64,000 nucleotides of DNA, taken from contig NZ_CABFMF010000011.1 of the NCBI RefSeq assembly GCF_901875575.1, positions 62,001 to 126,000 on the forward strand. The letters are read 5' to 3'. The notes under the pieces were generated by a model. That model saw only the letters and a program-made list of their open reading frames with translations, had not been told where the DNA came from and did no database searches. The stretch's first letter is position 1; each line of letters opens with the position of its first letter. Positions 22,968 to 33,100 of the stretch are shown here, piece after piece. Source of the DNA: an uncultured Streptococcus sp. Lineage in GTDB: Bacteria > Bacillota > Bacilli > Lactobacillales > Streptococcaceae. The translations under genes and the position numbers were made by a program.

Positions 22968-24821
22968 ATGAAACAAAGTAAAATGCCTATCCCAACGCTT
23001 CGCGAAATGCCAAGCGATGCTCAAGTTATCAGCCATGCTCTTATGTTGCGAGCTGGTTATGTTCGTCAAGTCTCAGCAGGTGTTTATTCTTACCTACCAC
23101 TTGCCAACCGTGTGATTGAAAAAGCCAAAAACATCATGCGCCAAGAATTCGACAAGATTGGAGCTGTTGAGATGTTGGCTCCTGCCCTTCTTAGTGCAGA
23201 GTTGTGGCGCGAATCAGGTCGTTACGAAACTTATGGTGAAGACCTTTACAAACTAAAAAACCGTGAGAAATCAGACTTCATCCTAGGTCCAACTCACGAA
23301 GAAACATTTACAGCTATTGTCCGTGATTCTGTTAAATCTTACAAGCAATTGCCACTCAACCTCTATCAAATCCAACCTAAGTATCGTGATGAAAAACGCC
23401 CACGTAATGGACTTCTCCGTACACGTGAGTTTATCATGAAGGATGCTTATAGCTTCCACGCTAACTATGATAGCTTGGATAGTGTTTATGATGAGTATAA
23501 GGCTGCTTATGAGCGTATTTTCACTCGTAGTGGCTTAGACTTCAAGGCTATTATTGGTGACGGTGGAGCCATGGGTGGTAAGGACAGCCAAGAATTTATG
23601 GCTATTACACCTGCTCGTACAGACCTTGACCGCTGGGTTGTCTTGGACAAGTCGGTTGCCTCATTTGACGAAATTCCTGCAGAAGTGCAAGAAGAAATCA
23701 AGGCAGAATTACTCAAATGGATGGTCTCTGGTGAAGATACCATTGCTTACTCAAGTGAATCTAGCTATGCAGCTAACTTAGAAATGGCAACAAACGAGTA
23801 TAAACCAAGCAACCGTGTTGTCGCTGAAGAAGAAGTGACTCGTGTTGCAACACCAGATGTTAAATCAATCGATGAAGTGGCAACTTTCCTAAACGTTCCA
23901 GAAGAACAAACGATTAAAACTCTCTTCTACATGGCAGATGGTGAGCTTGTTGCAGCTCTTCTAGTTGGAAATGACCAGCTTAATGAAGTTAAGTTGAAAA
24001 ACCACTTGGGAGCAGATTTCTTTGACGTTGCTAGCGAAGAAGAAGTGGCAAGTGTTGTTCAAGCAGGATTTGGTTCACTTGGACCAGTTGGTTTGCCAGA
24101 GAATGTTAAAATCATTGCAGACCGTAAGGTGCAAGATGTTCGCAATGCAGTTGTGGGTGCTAACGAAGATGGCTACCACTTGACTGGTGTAAATCCAGGT
24201 CGTGACTTTACTGCAGAATATGTGGATATCCGTGAAGTTCGTGAGGGTGAAATTTCCCCAGACGGACAAGGGGTTCTTAACTTTGCGCGTGGTATCGAAA
24301 TTGGTCACATCTTCAAACTCGGCACTCGCTATTCAGCAAGCATGGGAGCAGATGTCTTGGATGAAAATGGCCGTGCTGTGCCAATCATCATGGGATGCTA
24401 CGGCATTGGTGTTAGCCGTCTCCTTTCAGCAGTAATGGAGCAACACGCTCGCCTCTTTGTTAACAAAACGCCAAAAGGTGAATACCGTTACGCTTGGGGA
24501 ATCAACTTCCCTAAAGAATTGGCACCATTTGATGTTCACTTGATCACTGTCAATGTCAAAGATGAAGAAGCGCAAGCCTTGACAGAAAAACTTGAAGCAA
24601 ACTTGATAGGAGCTGGTTACGAAGTCTTGACAGATGACCGTAACGAACGTGTCGGTGTTAAATTTAGTGATAGTGACTTGATTGGTCTGCCAATCCGTAT
24701 CACTGTTGGTAAAAAAGCAGCTGATGGTATCGTAGAAGTCAAAATTAAAGCAACTGGTGATACGATTGAAGTTCATGTTGATAGCTTACTTGAAACACTT
24801 GAAATTTTAAGTAAGAAATAA
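22968..24821 (+). CDS. proS: Prolyl-tRNA synthetase
   Basis: 617-residue bacterial-type class II enzyme charging tRNA-Pro. Motif 2 (KYRDEKRPRNGLLRTREFIMKD), the inserted YbaK-like editing domain (about 230-390), motif 3 (MGCYGIGVSRLL) and the anticodon-binding domain are all present. It begins 12 bases after rseP and ends the operon; a terminator follows. Confidence 0.97.
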   Translation: MKQSKMPIPTLREMPSDAQVISHALMLRAGYVRQVSAGVYSYLPLANRVIEKAKNIMRQEFDKIGAVEMLAPALLSAELWRESGRYETYGEDLYKLKNREKSDFILGPTHEETFTAIVRDSVKSYKQLPLNLYQIQPKYRDEKRPRNGLLRTREFIMKDAYSFHANYDSLDSVYDEYKAAYERIFTRSGLDFKAIIGDGGAMGGKDSQEFMAITPARTDLDRWVVLDKSVASFDEIPAEVQEEIKAELLKWMVSGEDTIAYSSESSYAANLEMATNEYKPSNRVVAEEEVTRVATPDVKSIDEVATFLNVPEEQTIKTLFYMADGELVAALLVGNDQLNEVKLKNHLGADFFDVASEEEVASVVQAGFGSLGPVGLPENVKIIADRKVQDVRNAVVGANEDGYHLTGVNPGRDFTAEYVDIREVREGEISPDGQGVLNFARGIEIGHIFKLGTRYSASMGADVLDENGRAVPIIMGCYGIGVSRLLSAVMEQHARLFVNKTPKGEYRYAWGINFPKELAPFDVHLITVNVKDEEAQALTEKLEANLIGAGYEVLTDDRNERVGVKFSDSDLIGLPIRITVGKKAADGIVEVKIKATGDTIEVHVDSLLETLEILSKK

Positions 24822-24837
24822 AAACTATAGTCATAAG

Positions 24838-24881
24838 AAAAACGGGGTAAAAATGTAACTAGTTTTTGTCCTGTTTTTTTC
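24838..24881 (+). terminator. Terminator after proS
   Basis: AAACGGGGTAAAAA (from about 24839) pairs with TTTTTGTCCTGTTT (24863-24876) with a few G-T pairs, followed by a long T run. Confidence 0.75.
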
Positions 24882-25439
24882 TTTAAAATGAGATAGGAGT
24901 ATACTCGATTAAAATCAAATAAGAGGCTAGTGTCAGCAGCATATAATCTTAATTAACGTTTCACATGAAACTAGATAAGTCAGTAATAGAGTAAGTGACA
25001 ACTATTTGTTTTTATATGGTTTTGAAGCCGAAGTCATTAAGGTTAAGGGGATTTATATTTAGGTCAATCTTTGCCATTTCTCTTATAGGAAGACGTGGAT
25101 GGTTGGGAAAATAAAGTAACTGCTTCAATCTACGAAAACTTGGCACTGCACCCCAATAATTGGGGAAGAGTCCTTCTTCTTATGTGCCCAGTTTTCTGTA
25201 CTCTAGAGTAGACTGGTCGTTTAATTTCAGCTGAATTCAAAGATTAGGATTGTACTTAATTTAACACCGACCTATTCACTTAGCTAGCACCTATTACAGA
25301 TTTTGTTCAAGCGCAATAGTCATTTGTCCCTTCTGTTTTGGGAATATATCTACCAGATTGGTAGAGATTTTATTAGAATATGTCCTTTTTGTCTAATTCT
25401 AAAGATGAAGAGTTACAACATACAGTAGCCTCCCTTGAA

Positions 25440-25865
25440 GTAAACTACTACTAGTCTTTACGTGTTATGGCGCCTCGATTTTCTAAGCATCCAGAGAGCC
25501 CACTCTTACCAGAACATTTTTACGAGCCTTATGTTATGCCTGGACGTAAAATTAATCCTCACCGTGGCTGGGAGATTTATGAGCAAGGGATTTATGACAT
25601 CGCTCAAAATATCAAGGGAAATTATGGCAATATCGAATGGATGTAGACAGAAAATGGGATAAGAGTTGAAGGCGAAGAAAAATTCCGTAAAAACGGAATG
25701 ATTCAAGACGATTATCGGATTGACTTTGTAAAATATCATTTGGCTGAACTTAACCGTGCCATCGTAGACTGTACCAACTGTAAAGGCTACTTGTTCTGGC
25801 TTAAGAACTATAAGAACAGTTATGGTTTAGTTGAGTTAGATCTGCAACGCAGGAACCTCGCCTAA
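25440..25865 (+). pseudogene. bglA: Decayed 6-phospho-beta-glucosidase (GH1)
   Basis: The frame around 25467-25865 reads MAPRFSKHPES..., then PYVMPGRKINPHRGWEIY, then NIEWM-stop-TENGI, then RIDFVKYHLAELNRAI and YGLVELDL. These are the C-terminal half of GH1 6-phospho-beta-glucosidases, including the TENG catalytic nucleophile motif. One TAG interrupts it just before TENG, and a stretch of the LFDNWSW-type region is missing. Upstream, from about 24950 to 25440, only fragments and stops remain. A bgl gene sits between proS and glmS in pneumococcus as I remember it, so this is an in-place relic. Confidence 0.8.
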
Positions 25866-25973
25866 AGAAGTTAGGAAATTGGTTCAAAGAGCTCAGTGAC
25901 AATAATAGATAAAAAAACTTTGATTGATGATGTTGATTGTTCGGAGTTTTCCATGTGTTGCATCTAATATAAA

Positions 25974-26066
25974 ACTATACCAATTTTTGTTCTTGACAAG
26001 AGAAAGAAACAAGTATATACTGTTTTTGCTGATTCTGTAAAAGAGGGATTAGACTATACCAATTTT
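25974..26066 (+). promoter_or_regulatory. glmS promoter with duplicated 14-bp box
   Basis: TTGACA (25993-25998), 17-base spacer, TATACT (26016-26021). ACTATACCAATTTT occurs at 25974-25987, just upstream of the -35, and again at 26053-26066 in the leader. Its complement AAAATTGGTATAGT resembles GntR/NagR-type amino-sugar operator half-sites, which would suit control of glmS by N-acetylglucosamine. The regulator assignment is inference. Confidence 0.55.
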
Positions 26067-26102
26067 AAGGAGAAAGCACAGCTTGACTGTGTCGTATATA
26101 CT

Positions 26103-27911
26103 ATGTGTGGAATTGTTGGTGTTGTTGGGAACAAAAATGCAACTGATATTTTGATTCAAGGGCTTGAAAAGCTCGAATACCGTGGCTATGATTCTGCGGG
26201 AATTTTTGTCCTTGGTGGCGATAAGAGTCACCTGGTTAAGGCAGTGGGACGTATCGCAGAATTGTCTGCTAAGACAGCTGGTGTTGAGGGAACGACTGGT
26301 ATCGGACATACTCGTTGGGCAACTCATGGGAAACCAACTGAGGACAATGCTCACCCACACCGCTCTGAGACGGAACGTTTTGTCTTGGTGCACAATGGGG
26401 TCATTGAAAACTACCTTGAAATCAAGGAAGAATACCTTGAGGGTCATCACTTCAAGGGGCAGACAGATACAGAAATCGCCGTTCACTTGATTGGAAAATT
26501 TGCGGAAGAAGATGGCTTGTCAGTTCTTGAAGCCTTCAAAAAAGCTCTTCACATCATCCGTGGTTCTTATGCCTTTGCCTTGGTTGACTCACAAGATCCT
26601 GAAGTCATCTATGTAGCTAAGAATAAATCACCACTTTTGATTGGGGTTGGGGAAGGCTACAACATGGTCTGCTCAGATGCTATGGCTATGATTCGTGAGA
26701 CCAACCAGTACATGGAAATCCATGACCAAGAGTTGGTAATTGTCAAGGCTGATAGCGTCGAAGTGCAAGACTATGATGGCAACAGTCGTGAGCGTGCTAG
26801 CTACACTGCTGAGCTAGACTTGTCAGATATCGGTAAGGGAACTTACCCTTACTATATGCTCAAGGAAATTGATGAGCAACCAACGGTTATGCGTAAACTC
26901 ATCCAAGCCTACACAGATGAGGCTGGTCAAGTAGTAGTAGACCCAGCTATCATCAAGGCTGTTCAAGACGCAGACCGTATCTACATCCTTGCAGCTGGAA
27001 CATCTTACCACGCAGGATTTGCTTCTAAGAAGATGTTGGAAGAATTGACAGATACGCCAGTTGAACTTGGAATCTCATCTGAGTGGGGCTACGGTATGCC
27101 ACTGCTCAGCAAGAAACCACTCTTCATCTTTATCAGCCAGTCTGGTGAAACAGCAGATAGCCGTCAGGTTTTGGTTAAGGCTAATGAAATGGGTATCCCA
27201 AGCTTGACAGTGACAAACGTATCAGGTTCAACTCTTTCTCGTGAAGCCGACCATACCATGCTCCTTCATGCAGGACCTGAAATTGCCGTAGCCTCAACCA
27301 AGGCTTATACAGCGCAAATCGCAGCCCTTGCCTTCCTTGCAAAAGCAGTCGGAGAAGCAAATGGTAATGCTAAAGCGCAAGCCTTTGACCTGGTTCATGA
27401 GTTGTCAATCGTAGCTCAGTCTATCGAATCAACTCTTTCAGAGAAAGAAACCATTGAAGCCAAGGTTCGTGAGCTTCTTGAAACAACTCGCAACGCCTTT
27501 TATATTGGGCGTGGTCAAGATTACTACGTAGCTATGGAAGCAAGCCTTAAACTCAAAGAGATTTCTTACATCCAGTGTGAAGGCTTTGCGGCAGGAGAAC
27601 TTAAGCATGGAACAATTGCTCTGATTGAGGAAGGGACACCTATTTTAGCTCTCTTATCAGAATCAGTTCTTGCCAACCATACCCGTGGAAATATCCAAGA
27701 GGTTGCAGCTCGTGGTGCCAAAGTCTTCACTATCGCAGAAGAACATGTAGCAAATGATACTGATGATATTGTCCTAATGACCGTACATCCTTACCTCTCA
27801 CCAATTTCCATGGTTGTACCAACTCAACTAGTAGCCTATTTTGCGACTTTACACCGTGGGCTAGATGTGGATAAACCAAGAAACCTTGCCAAGTCTGTAA
27901 CGGTGGAGTAG
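26103..27911 (+). CDS. glmS: Glutamine-fructose-6-phosphate aminotransferase
   Basis: 602 residues. It makes glucosamine-6-phosphate from fructose-6-phosphate and glutamine, the entry to peptidoglycan amino sugars. Cys2 (MCGIVG) is the glutaminase nucleophile; two SIS domains follow and the C-terminus ends in LAKSVTVE as usual. The Shine-Dalgarno AAGGAG (26067-26072) is 30 bases from the ATG, with a CACAG/CTGTG hairpin between. There is no glmS ribozyme. Confidence 0.96.
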   Translation: MCGIVGVVGNKNATDILIQGLEKLEYRGYDSAGIFVLGGDKSHLVKAVGRIAELSAKTAGVEGTTGIGHTRWATHGKPTEDNAHPHRSETERFVLVHNGVIENYLEIKEEYLEGHHFKGQTDTEIAVHLIGKFAEEDGLSVLEAFKKALHIIRGSYAFALVDSQDPEVIYVAKNKSPLLIGVGEGYNMVCSDAMAMIRETNQYMEIHDQELVIVKADSVEVQDYDGNSRERASYTAELDLSDIGKGTYPYYMLKEIDEQPTVMRKLIQAYTDEAGQVVVDPAIIKAVQDADRIYILAAGTSYHAGFASKKMLEELTDTPVELGISSEWGYGMPLLSKKPLFIFISQSGETADSRQVLVKANEMGIPSLTVTNVSGSTLSREADHTMLLHAGPEIAVASTKAYTAQIAALAFLAKAVGEANGNAKAQAFDLVHELSIVAQSIESTLSEKETIEAKVRELLETTRNAFYIGRGQDYYVAMEASLKLKEISYIQCEGFAAGELKHGTIALIEEGTPILALLSESVLANHTRGNIQEVAARGAKVFTIAEEHVANDTDDIVLMTVHPYLSPISMVVPTQLVAYFATLHRGLDVDKPRNLAKSVTVE

Positions 27912-27949
27912 AATAAAATAATCTTATTTATTTCACAGATAAAAAATAA

Positions 27950-27997
27950 CACCCCAGAAGAAAGTTGGAAAATCTAACTTTGGGGGTGATTTTCTTT
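27950..27997 (+). terminator. Terminator after glmS
   Basis: Nested pairing CACCCC (27950-27955) with GGGGTG and AAAGTT (27961-27966) with AACTTT (27976-27981), then a T-rich tract. Confidence 0.8.
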
Positions 27998-28085
27998 TTC
28001 AGAGTTTGATTAGTAGAAATTTAATTCTCAGTTATAAAAGATTTACGATCTTTGTAATAAAAACGTGGTGTAGATCACGCTAAAT

Positions 28086-28116
28086 AAAAAAACCGCAACA
28101 AGAGATTGCTACGATT
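28086..28116 (-). terminator. Terminator of the Mga-like gene
   Basis: On the minus strand AATCGTAGCAA pairs with TTGTTGCGGTT (28091-28116) with several G-U pairs, followed by T7. It is convergent to glmS. Confidence 0.7.
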
Positions 28117-29594
28117 TAAGTGAGTCTACTTTTTTGAATTTGTGATGATAAAAGGTGAAGACGATGGAATAATTCTGTGGTAGATAGATTTTGACTACAG
28201 ATGATTGGTTTCGAACTGTTTGACACAGGAAAATTTGTAATGATAATATCATGCGGTGTTTGGTTGAGTTTTTTTAAAGAAAGGCCTGTTTTTTCCCAGA
28301 TGTCAAAAAGATAGAGGTTACTTCCGTAAAAGGATAAGGAAGCAATTAGACTTTGAGCATGACAACTATCAAGATCGCTAATGACTAAAACGCGTATTTT
28401 TGGAAGTTTTTTTAGTAACTGTACTAAAATTCGATGACCTTGAACGGAGAAGGTATAAAGTAAGTCTTCAATTCTTTTGGGTCGATATTCTAGCCCCATT
28501 TCTATTAGATAATCTAGGAATTTTCTTCTACTTTCTTCGAAAAGTTTAGGGAATTCTTCCTCATATTTAGTTAGGATTCGAGATTTCTTTTTATCAAGGA
28601 AGTGGTTACTAGTCTTATCAAGAAACTCATCCTGGGCGGTATAGTGGAGAAGCCAAATCAGCTCTTCCTTTTCGTCAATCTGTAGATGGAATTCCTTGGA
28701 TAACTCTGTTACAATTTGACTCAATACACGATAGGATTTTTGAATGTAGTTAATATCTCCTAATGGGTTATTACAAGGATTTTTAGAGATTTGAGGAGTA
28801 TTTGTTGGATTAGAAAATAGCTGTTCTAGACTTGATTTAGTAGGTTCGAAACGGAGTTTTTTAGCAAGCTTTTTGATATCATATTCGAACTTCGGTGCTT
28901 GTAAGATAGAATGGTAGTGATTGGTTAAAAGAGGAGTTGGATTTGAGATGACATGATTTTTCTTTAAGCGCACCATATTGATAGCGACAGTATACTTGAT
29001 TTGTCGCAAGTTGAGAAGATTAGGCGAAACTTGTTGGGAATCTAAAAAAGTTTGAATAAAGCTAGTTAGAATATCTTCAGAAATAGATGAGAAGGGCCAA
29101 TCGAGAAAAGCGTAACTTTGGCTAAAGTAATCTAAATAAAAGGAACGTATATCTTCTTCTTTTCCCAGCATCTCGATAGTGGAGGTTTGAATACTGATGG
29201 CATAATTTTTTGGAAGTATAGTATTCAGGTAGCGAACGATGTTTTCTACTTGTTCTTGGCTAGTGGAAAGAGCTTCTCTAGCAGTAGTAAGTGAAGATCC
29301 TTCATTGAAAAACAGATAGTTTAGGAAAGAGATGTTTGGGGAATTTTTAAAAATAGTTATTCTGGGATCCAGGCAATTACCTAGCTCATATTCTAATTTA
29401 ATACTGCTTTTTGTAGAGTAAATAAGGAGATTTGGAGACAAGGCTTCTAGGGTAGAGAGGCAATCATGTAATTCTTCTAGTGACAGATTTAACTTTTCTG
29501 CCCAGTCAGAAAGTTGTATCCAATCTTGGGCTTGGATTAATTCTTCCAGTAACTTTAGTAGAACTTGTTCCCTTTTAGAAAGTAAAATGTCCAT
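28116..29594 (-). CDS. Mga-family virulence-type regulator
   Basis: 492-residue protein starting MDILLSKREQVLLKLL. AGGAGA lies six bases before this ATG, so it is preferred over the upstream in-frame start at 29621. The layout is that of Mga/MgaSpn: two N-terminal helix-turn-helix regions (about 15-60 and around 100-120), central PRD-like helices, and an EIIB-like C-terminal part (KIRVLVISDLDSCHAQSLIASL). The length matches the pneumococcal Mga homologue. It lies alone and convergent to glmS, divergent from rpoBC, at a place where pneumococcal gene order as I recall it is broken. Targets are unknown. Confidence 0.75.
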   Translation of the reverse strand: MDILLSKREQVLLKLLEELIQAQDWIQLSDWAEKLNLSLEELHDCLSTLEALSPNLLIYSTKSSIKLEYELGNCLDPRITIFKNSPNISFLNYLFFNEGSSLTTAREALSTSQEQVENIVRYLNTILPKNYAISIQTSTIEMLGKEEDIRSFYLDYFSQSYAFLDWPFSSISEDILTSFIQTFLDSQQVSPNLLNLRQIKYTVAINMVRLKKNHVISNPTPLLTNHYHSILQAPKFEYDIKKLAKKLRFEPTKSSLEQLFSNPTNTPQISKNPCNNPLGDINYIQKSYRVLSQIVTELSKEFHLQIDEKEELIWLLHYTAQDEFLDKTSNHFLDKKKSRILTKYEEEFPKLFEESRRKFLDYLIEMGLEYRPKRIEDLLYTFSVQGHRILVQLLKKLPKIRVLVISDLDSCHAQSLIASLSFYGSNLYLFDIWEKTGLSLKKLNQTPHDIIITNFPVSNSSKPIICSQNLSTTELFHRLHLLSSQIQKSRLT

Positions 29595-29819
29595 AAGAAA
29601 TCTCCTAATATATTTATACATATATATTAAAAGAAAAAACTAGTAAAGTCAAGAAAAGTAGACTAAGATAAATTAGGAAAAATTGGAATTTATAATAGTT
29701 TGTACCAAGATTGACAACTGAAAATGAAATTTTAAAAGAAGTTAGCTACTTCGTCATTATTACAAGATTGAATCTTTACTTTCATAAGAAAAGATTTCAT
29801 TAAAAAATACCAAATCCCC

Positions 29820-29848
29820 TTGAAAAATCTAGCTAAATAGGGTATAAT
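29820..29848 (+). promoter_or_regulatory. rpoBC promoter
   Basis: TTGAAA (29820-29825), 17-base spacer, TATAAT (29843-29848). The start site is predicted near 29855, giving a leader of about 250 bases before rpoB. Confidence 0.75.
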
Positions 29849-29872
29849 ACGAATAATCATTTGTCGTAGGTT

Positions 29873-29947
29873 TTGTCTGAAATATTGTCCAGACAAGGCT
29901 CACAGCAGTTAAATCTTCTGAAAAAGTCAGATTTAGCTGCTCTTTTT
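29873..29947 (+). promoter_or_regulatory. rpoB leader hairpins (attenuator-like)
   Basis: First hairpin TTGTCTG (29873-29879)/CAGACAA (29890-29896). Second is a 12-bp stem GCAGTTAAATCT (29905-29916)/AGATTTAGCTGC (29929-29940) directly followed by TCTTTTT, the form of an intrinsic terminator. It lies between the promoter and rpoB, so it could attenuate rpoBC transcription. The remaining leader (29950-30090) has a small AGCCT/AGGCT hairpin at about 30057-30074. Confidence 0.6.
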
Positions 29948-30103
29948 GTGCTTTTTTTCAGGATTTTGAGCATTTGTAATAAAGATTTAAAGATTCTGAA
30001 AATTCACCAAAGGGACATGATGATAGGGGGTTTACGGCCCAATTACGATAATCAATAGCCTAATCGACGAGGCTTGGAACTTTATTTACAAAGGAGAATC
30101 ATC

Positions 30104-33100
30104 TTGGCAGGACATGACGTTCAATATGGGAAACATCGTACCCGTCGTAGTTTTTCAAGAATTAAAGAAGTTCTTGATTTACCAAATTTGATTGAAATTC
30201 AAACTGACTCATTCAAAGCTTTCCTAGACCACGGTCTTAAGGAAGTATTTGAAGATGTATTGCCAATTTCAAACTTCACAGACACAATGGAGTTGGAATT
30301 TGTTGGCTATGAAATCAAGGAACCAAAATATACGCTAGAAGAAGCTCGTATCCATGATGCTAGCTACTCAGCACCAATTTTTGTAACCTTCCGCTTGATC
30401 AATAAAGAAACAGGCGAAATCAAGACTCAAGAAGTTTTCTTTGGTGATTTCCCAATCATGACAGAAATGGGGACTTTCATCATCAATGGTGGTGAGCGTA
30501 TCATCGTATCTCAGTTGGTCCGCTCTCCAGGTGTGTACTTTAATGACAAGGTAGACAAAAATGGTAAGGTGGGGTACGGTTCGACTGTTATCCCTAACCG
30601 TGGAGCCTGGTTGGAACTTGAAAGCGACTCAAAAGATATCGCCTACACTCGTATTGATCGTACGCGTAAAATTCCATTTACAACCTTGGTTCGTGCACTT
30701 GGTTTTTCTGGTGATGATGAAATCTTTGATATCTTTGGTGATAGCGAATTGGTTCGCAATACTGTTGAAAAAGACATCCACAAGAATCCAATGGATTCTC
30801 GTACAGACGAAGCCTTGAAAGAAATTTACGAACGCCTTCGTCCAGGTGAGCCTAAGACTGCTGAAAGCTCACGTAGCTTGCTTGTAGCTCGCTTCTTTGA
30901 CCCACGTCGCTATGATTTAGCAGCTGTTGGGCGCTATAAAATTAATAAAAAACTCAATATTAAAACACGTTTACTTAACCAAACGATTGCTGAGCCGTTG
31001 GTAGATGCTGAGACTGGTGAAATCTTGGTGGAAGCTGGAACTGTTATGACTCGTAATGTCATTGAGAGAATTGAAAGTCATTTGGATGGCGATTTGAACA
31101 AGATTGTTTACATTCCGAATGATGCAGCGGTAGTGACTGAACCAGTTGTTCTGCAAAAATTTAAGGTTGTTGCGCCAACTGATCCTGACCGTGTAGTTAC
31201 TATCATTGGTAATGCAAATCCAGATGATAAGGTTCGTATCGTAACACCTGCAGATATTCTTGCTGAAATGAGTTACTTCCTCAACTTAGCTGAAGGAATT
31301 GGCCGTGTAGATGATATTGACCACCTTGGTAACCGTCGTATCCGTGCGGTTGGTGAATTGCTTGCCAACCAAGTACGTCTTGGACTTTCTCGTATGGAAC
31401 GTAATGTCCGTGAACGTATGTCTGTTCAGGACAACGAAGTCTTGACACCACAACAAATCATTAATATCCGTCCTGTAACAGCTGCGGTTAAAGAATTCTT
31501 TGGTTCATCACAGTTGTCACAGTTCATGGACCAACACAACCCACTTTCTGAGTTGTCACACAAACGCCGTTTGTCAGCCTTAGGGCCTGGCGGTTTGACA
31601 CGTGACCGCGCTGGATATGAAGTGCGTGACGTGCACTACACTCACTACGGACGTATGTGTCCAATCGAGACACCTGAAGGACCTAACATCGGTTTGATTA
31701 ACAACTTGTCATCTTACGGGCACTTGAACAAATATGGTTTTGTTCAAACACCATACCGTAAAGTTGACCGTGAAACAGGTGTTGTCACGAACGAAATCGT
31801 TTGGTTGACAGCCGATGAAGAAGATGAATTTACTGTAGCACAGGCTAATTCTCGTCTGAATGAAGATGGAACATTTGCTGAGAAAGTCGTTATGGGACGT
31901 CACCAAGGGGTCAACCAAGAGTATCCGGCGAATGTTGTTGACTACATGGACGTATCACCAAAACAGGTAGTTGCCGTTGCGACAGCATGTATTCCTTTCT
32001 TGGAAAACGATGACTCCAACCGTGCCCTCATGGGAGCCAACATGCAACGTCAGGCTGTGCCATTGATTAATCCAAAAGCACCTTACGTTGGTACTGGTAT
32101 GGAATACCAAGCAGCCCATGATTCGGGAGCTGCTGTGATTGCTCAGTATGACGGTAAAGTTACCTATGCAGATGCTGACAAGGTAGAAGTTCGTCGTGAA
32201 GATGGTTCATTGGACGTTTACCACATCCAAAAATTCCGTCGTTCAAACTCAGGTACGGCTTACAACCAACGTACGCTTGTTAAAGTTGGTGATGTCGTTG
32301 AAAAAGGTGATTTTATCGCTGACGGACCTTCTATGGAAAATGGAGAAATGGCGCTTGGACAAAACCCAATCGTTGCCTACATGACTTGGGAAGGTTACAA
32401 CTTCGAGGATGCCGTTATCATGAGCGAACGCTTGGTTAAAGACGATGTCTATACATCTGTCCACCTTGAAGAATACGAATCAGAAACACGCGATACAAAG
32501 CTTGGGCCTGAAGAAATCACTCGCGAAATTCCAAACGTTGGTGAAGATGCCCTTAAAGATCTTGACGAAATGGGTATTATCCGTATTGGTGCTGAGGTTA
32601 AAGAAGGCGATATCCTTGTAGGTAAAGTAACACCTAAGGGTGAGAAAGACCTTTCGGCTGAAGAACGTCTCTTGCACGCTATCTTCGGGGATAAATCTCG
32701 TGAAGTGCGTGATACTTCTCTTCGTGTACCACACGGTGCCGATGGTGTTGTTCGTGATGTTAAAATCTTTACACGCGCAAATGGAGATGAGTTGCAATCA
32801 GGTGTCAACATGCTGGTTCGCGTCTACATCGCTCAAAAACGTAAAATCAAGGTCGGAGATAAGATGGCTGGACGTCACGGAAACAAAGGGGTTGTCTCTC
32901 GCATCGTTCCCGTAGAAGATATGCCTTACCTTCCAGACGGAACTCCAGTCGATATCATGTTGAACCCACTTGGGGTGCCATCACGTATGAATATCGGTCA
33001 GGTTATGGAGCTCCACCTTGGTATGGCGGCTCGTACTCTTGGTATTCACATCGCAACACCAGTCTTTGACGGAGCAAGTTCTGAAGACCTTTGGTCAACT

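Noticed and set aside
25462..25662. 66-residue plus-strand ORF
   Set aside because: It is the wrong frame of the decayed bglA; the neighbouring frame gives clear GH1 motifs.
26071..26102. glmS ribozyme
   Set aside because: The leader has only a short hairpin and none of the ribozyme core; streptococci are not known to carry it.
29873..30058. 61-residue ORF in the rpoB leader
   Set aside because: It covers the leader hairpins and has no convincing ribosome site. A leader peptide cannot be fully excluded, but nothing supports it.
32449..32811. Long minus-strand ORFs inside rpoB, rpoC and other housekeeping genes
   Set aside because: They are shadows caused by codon bias of the genes on the plus strand.
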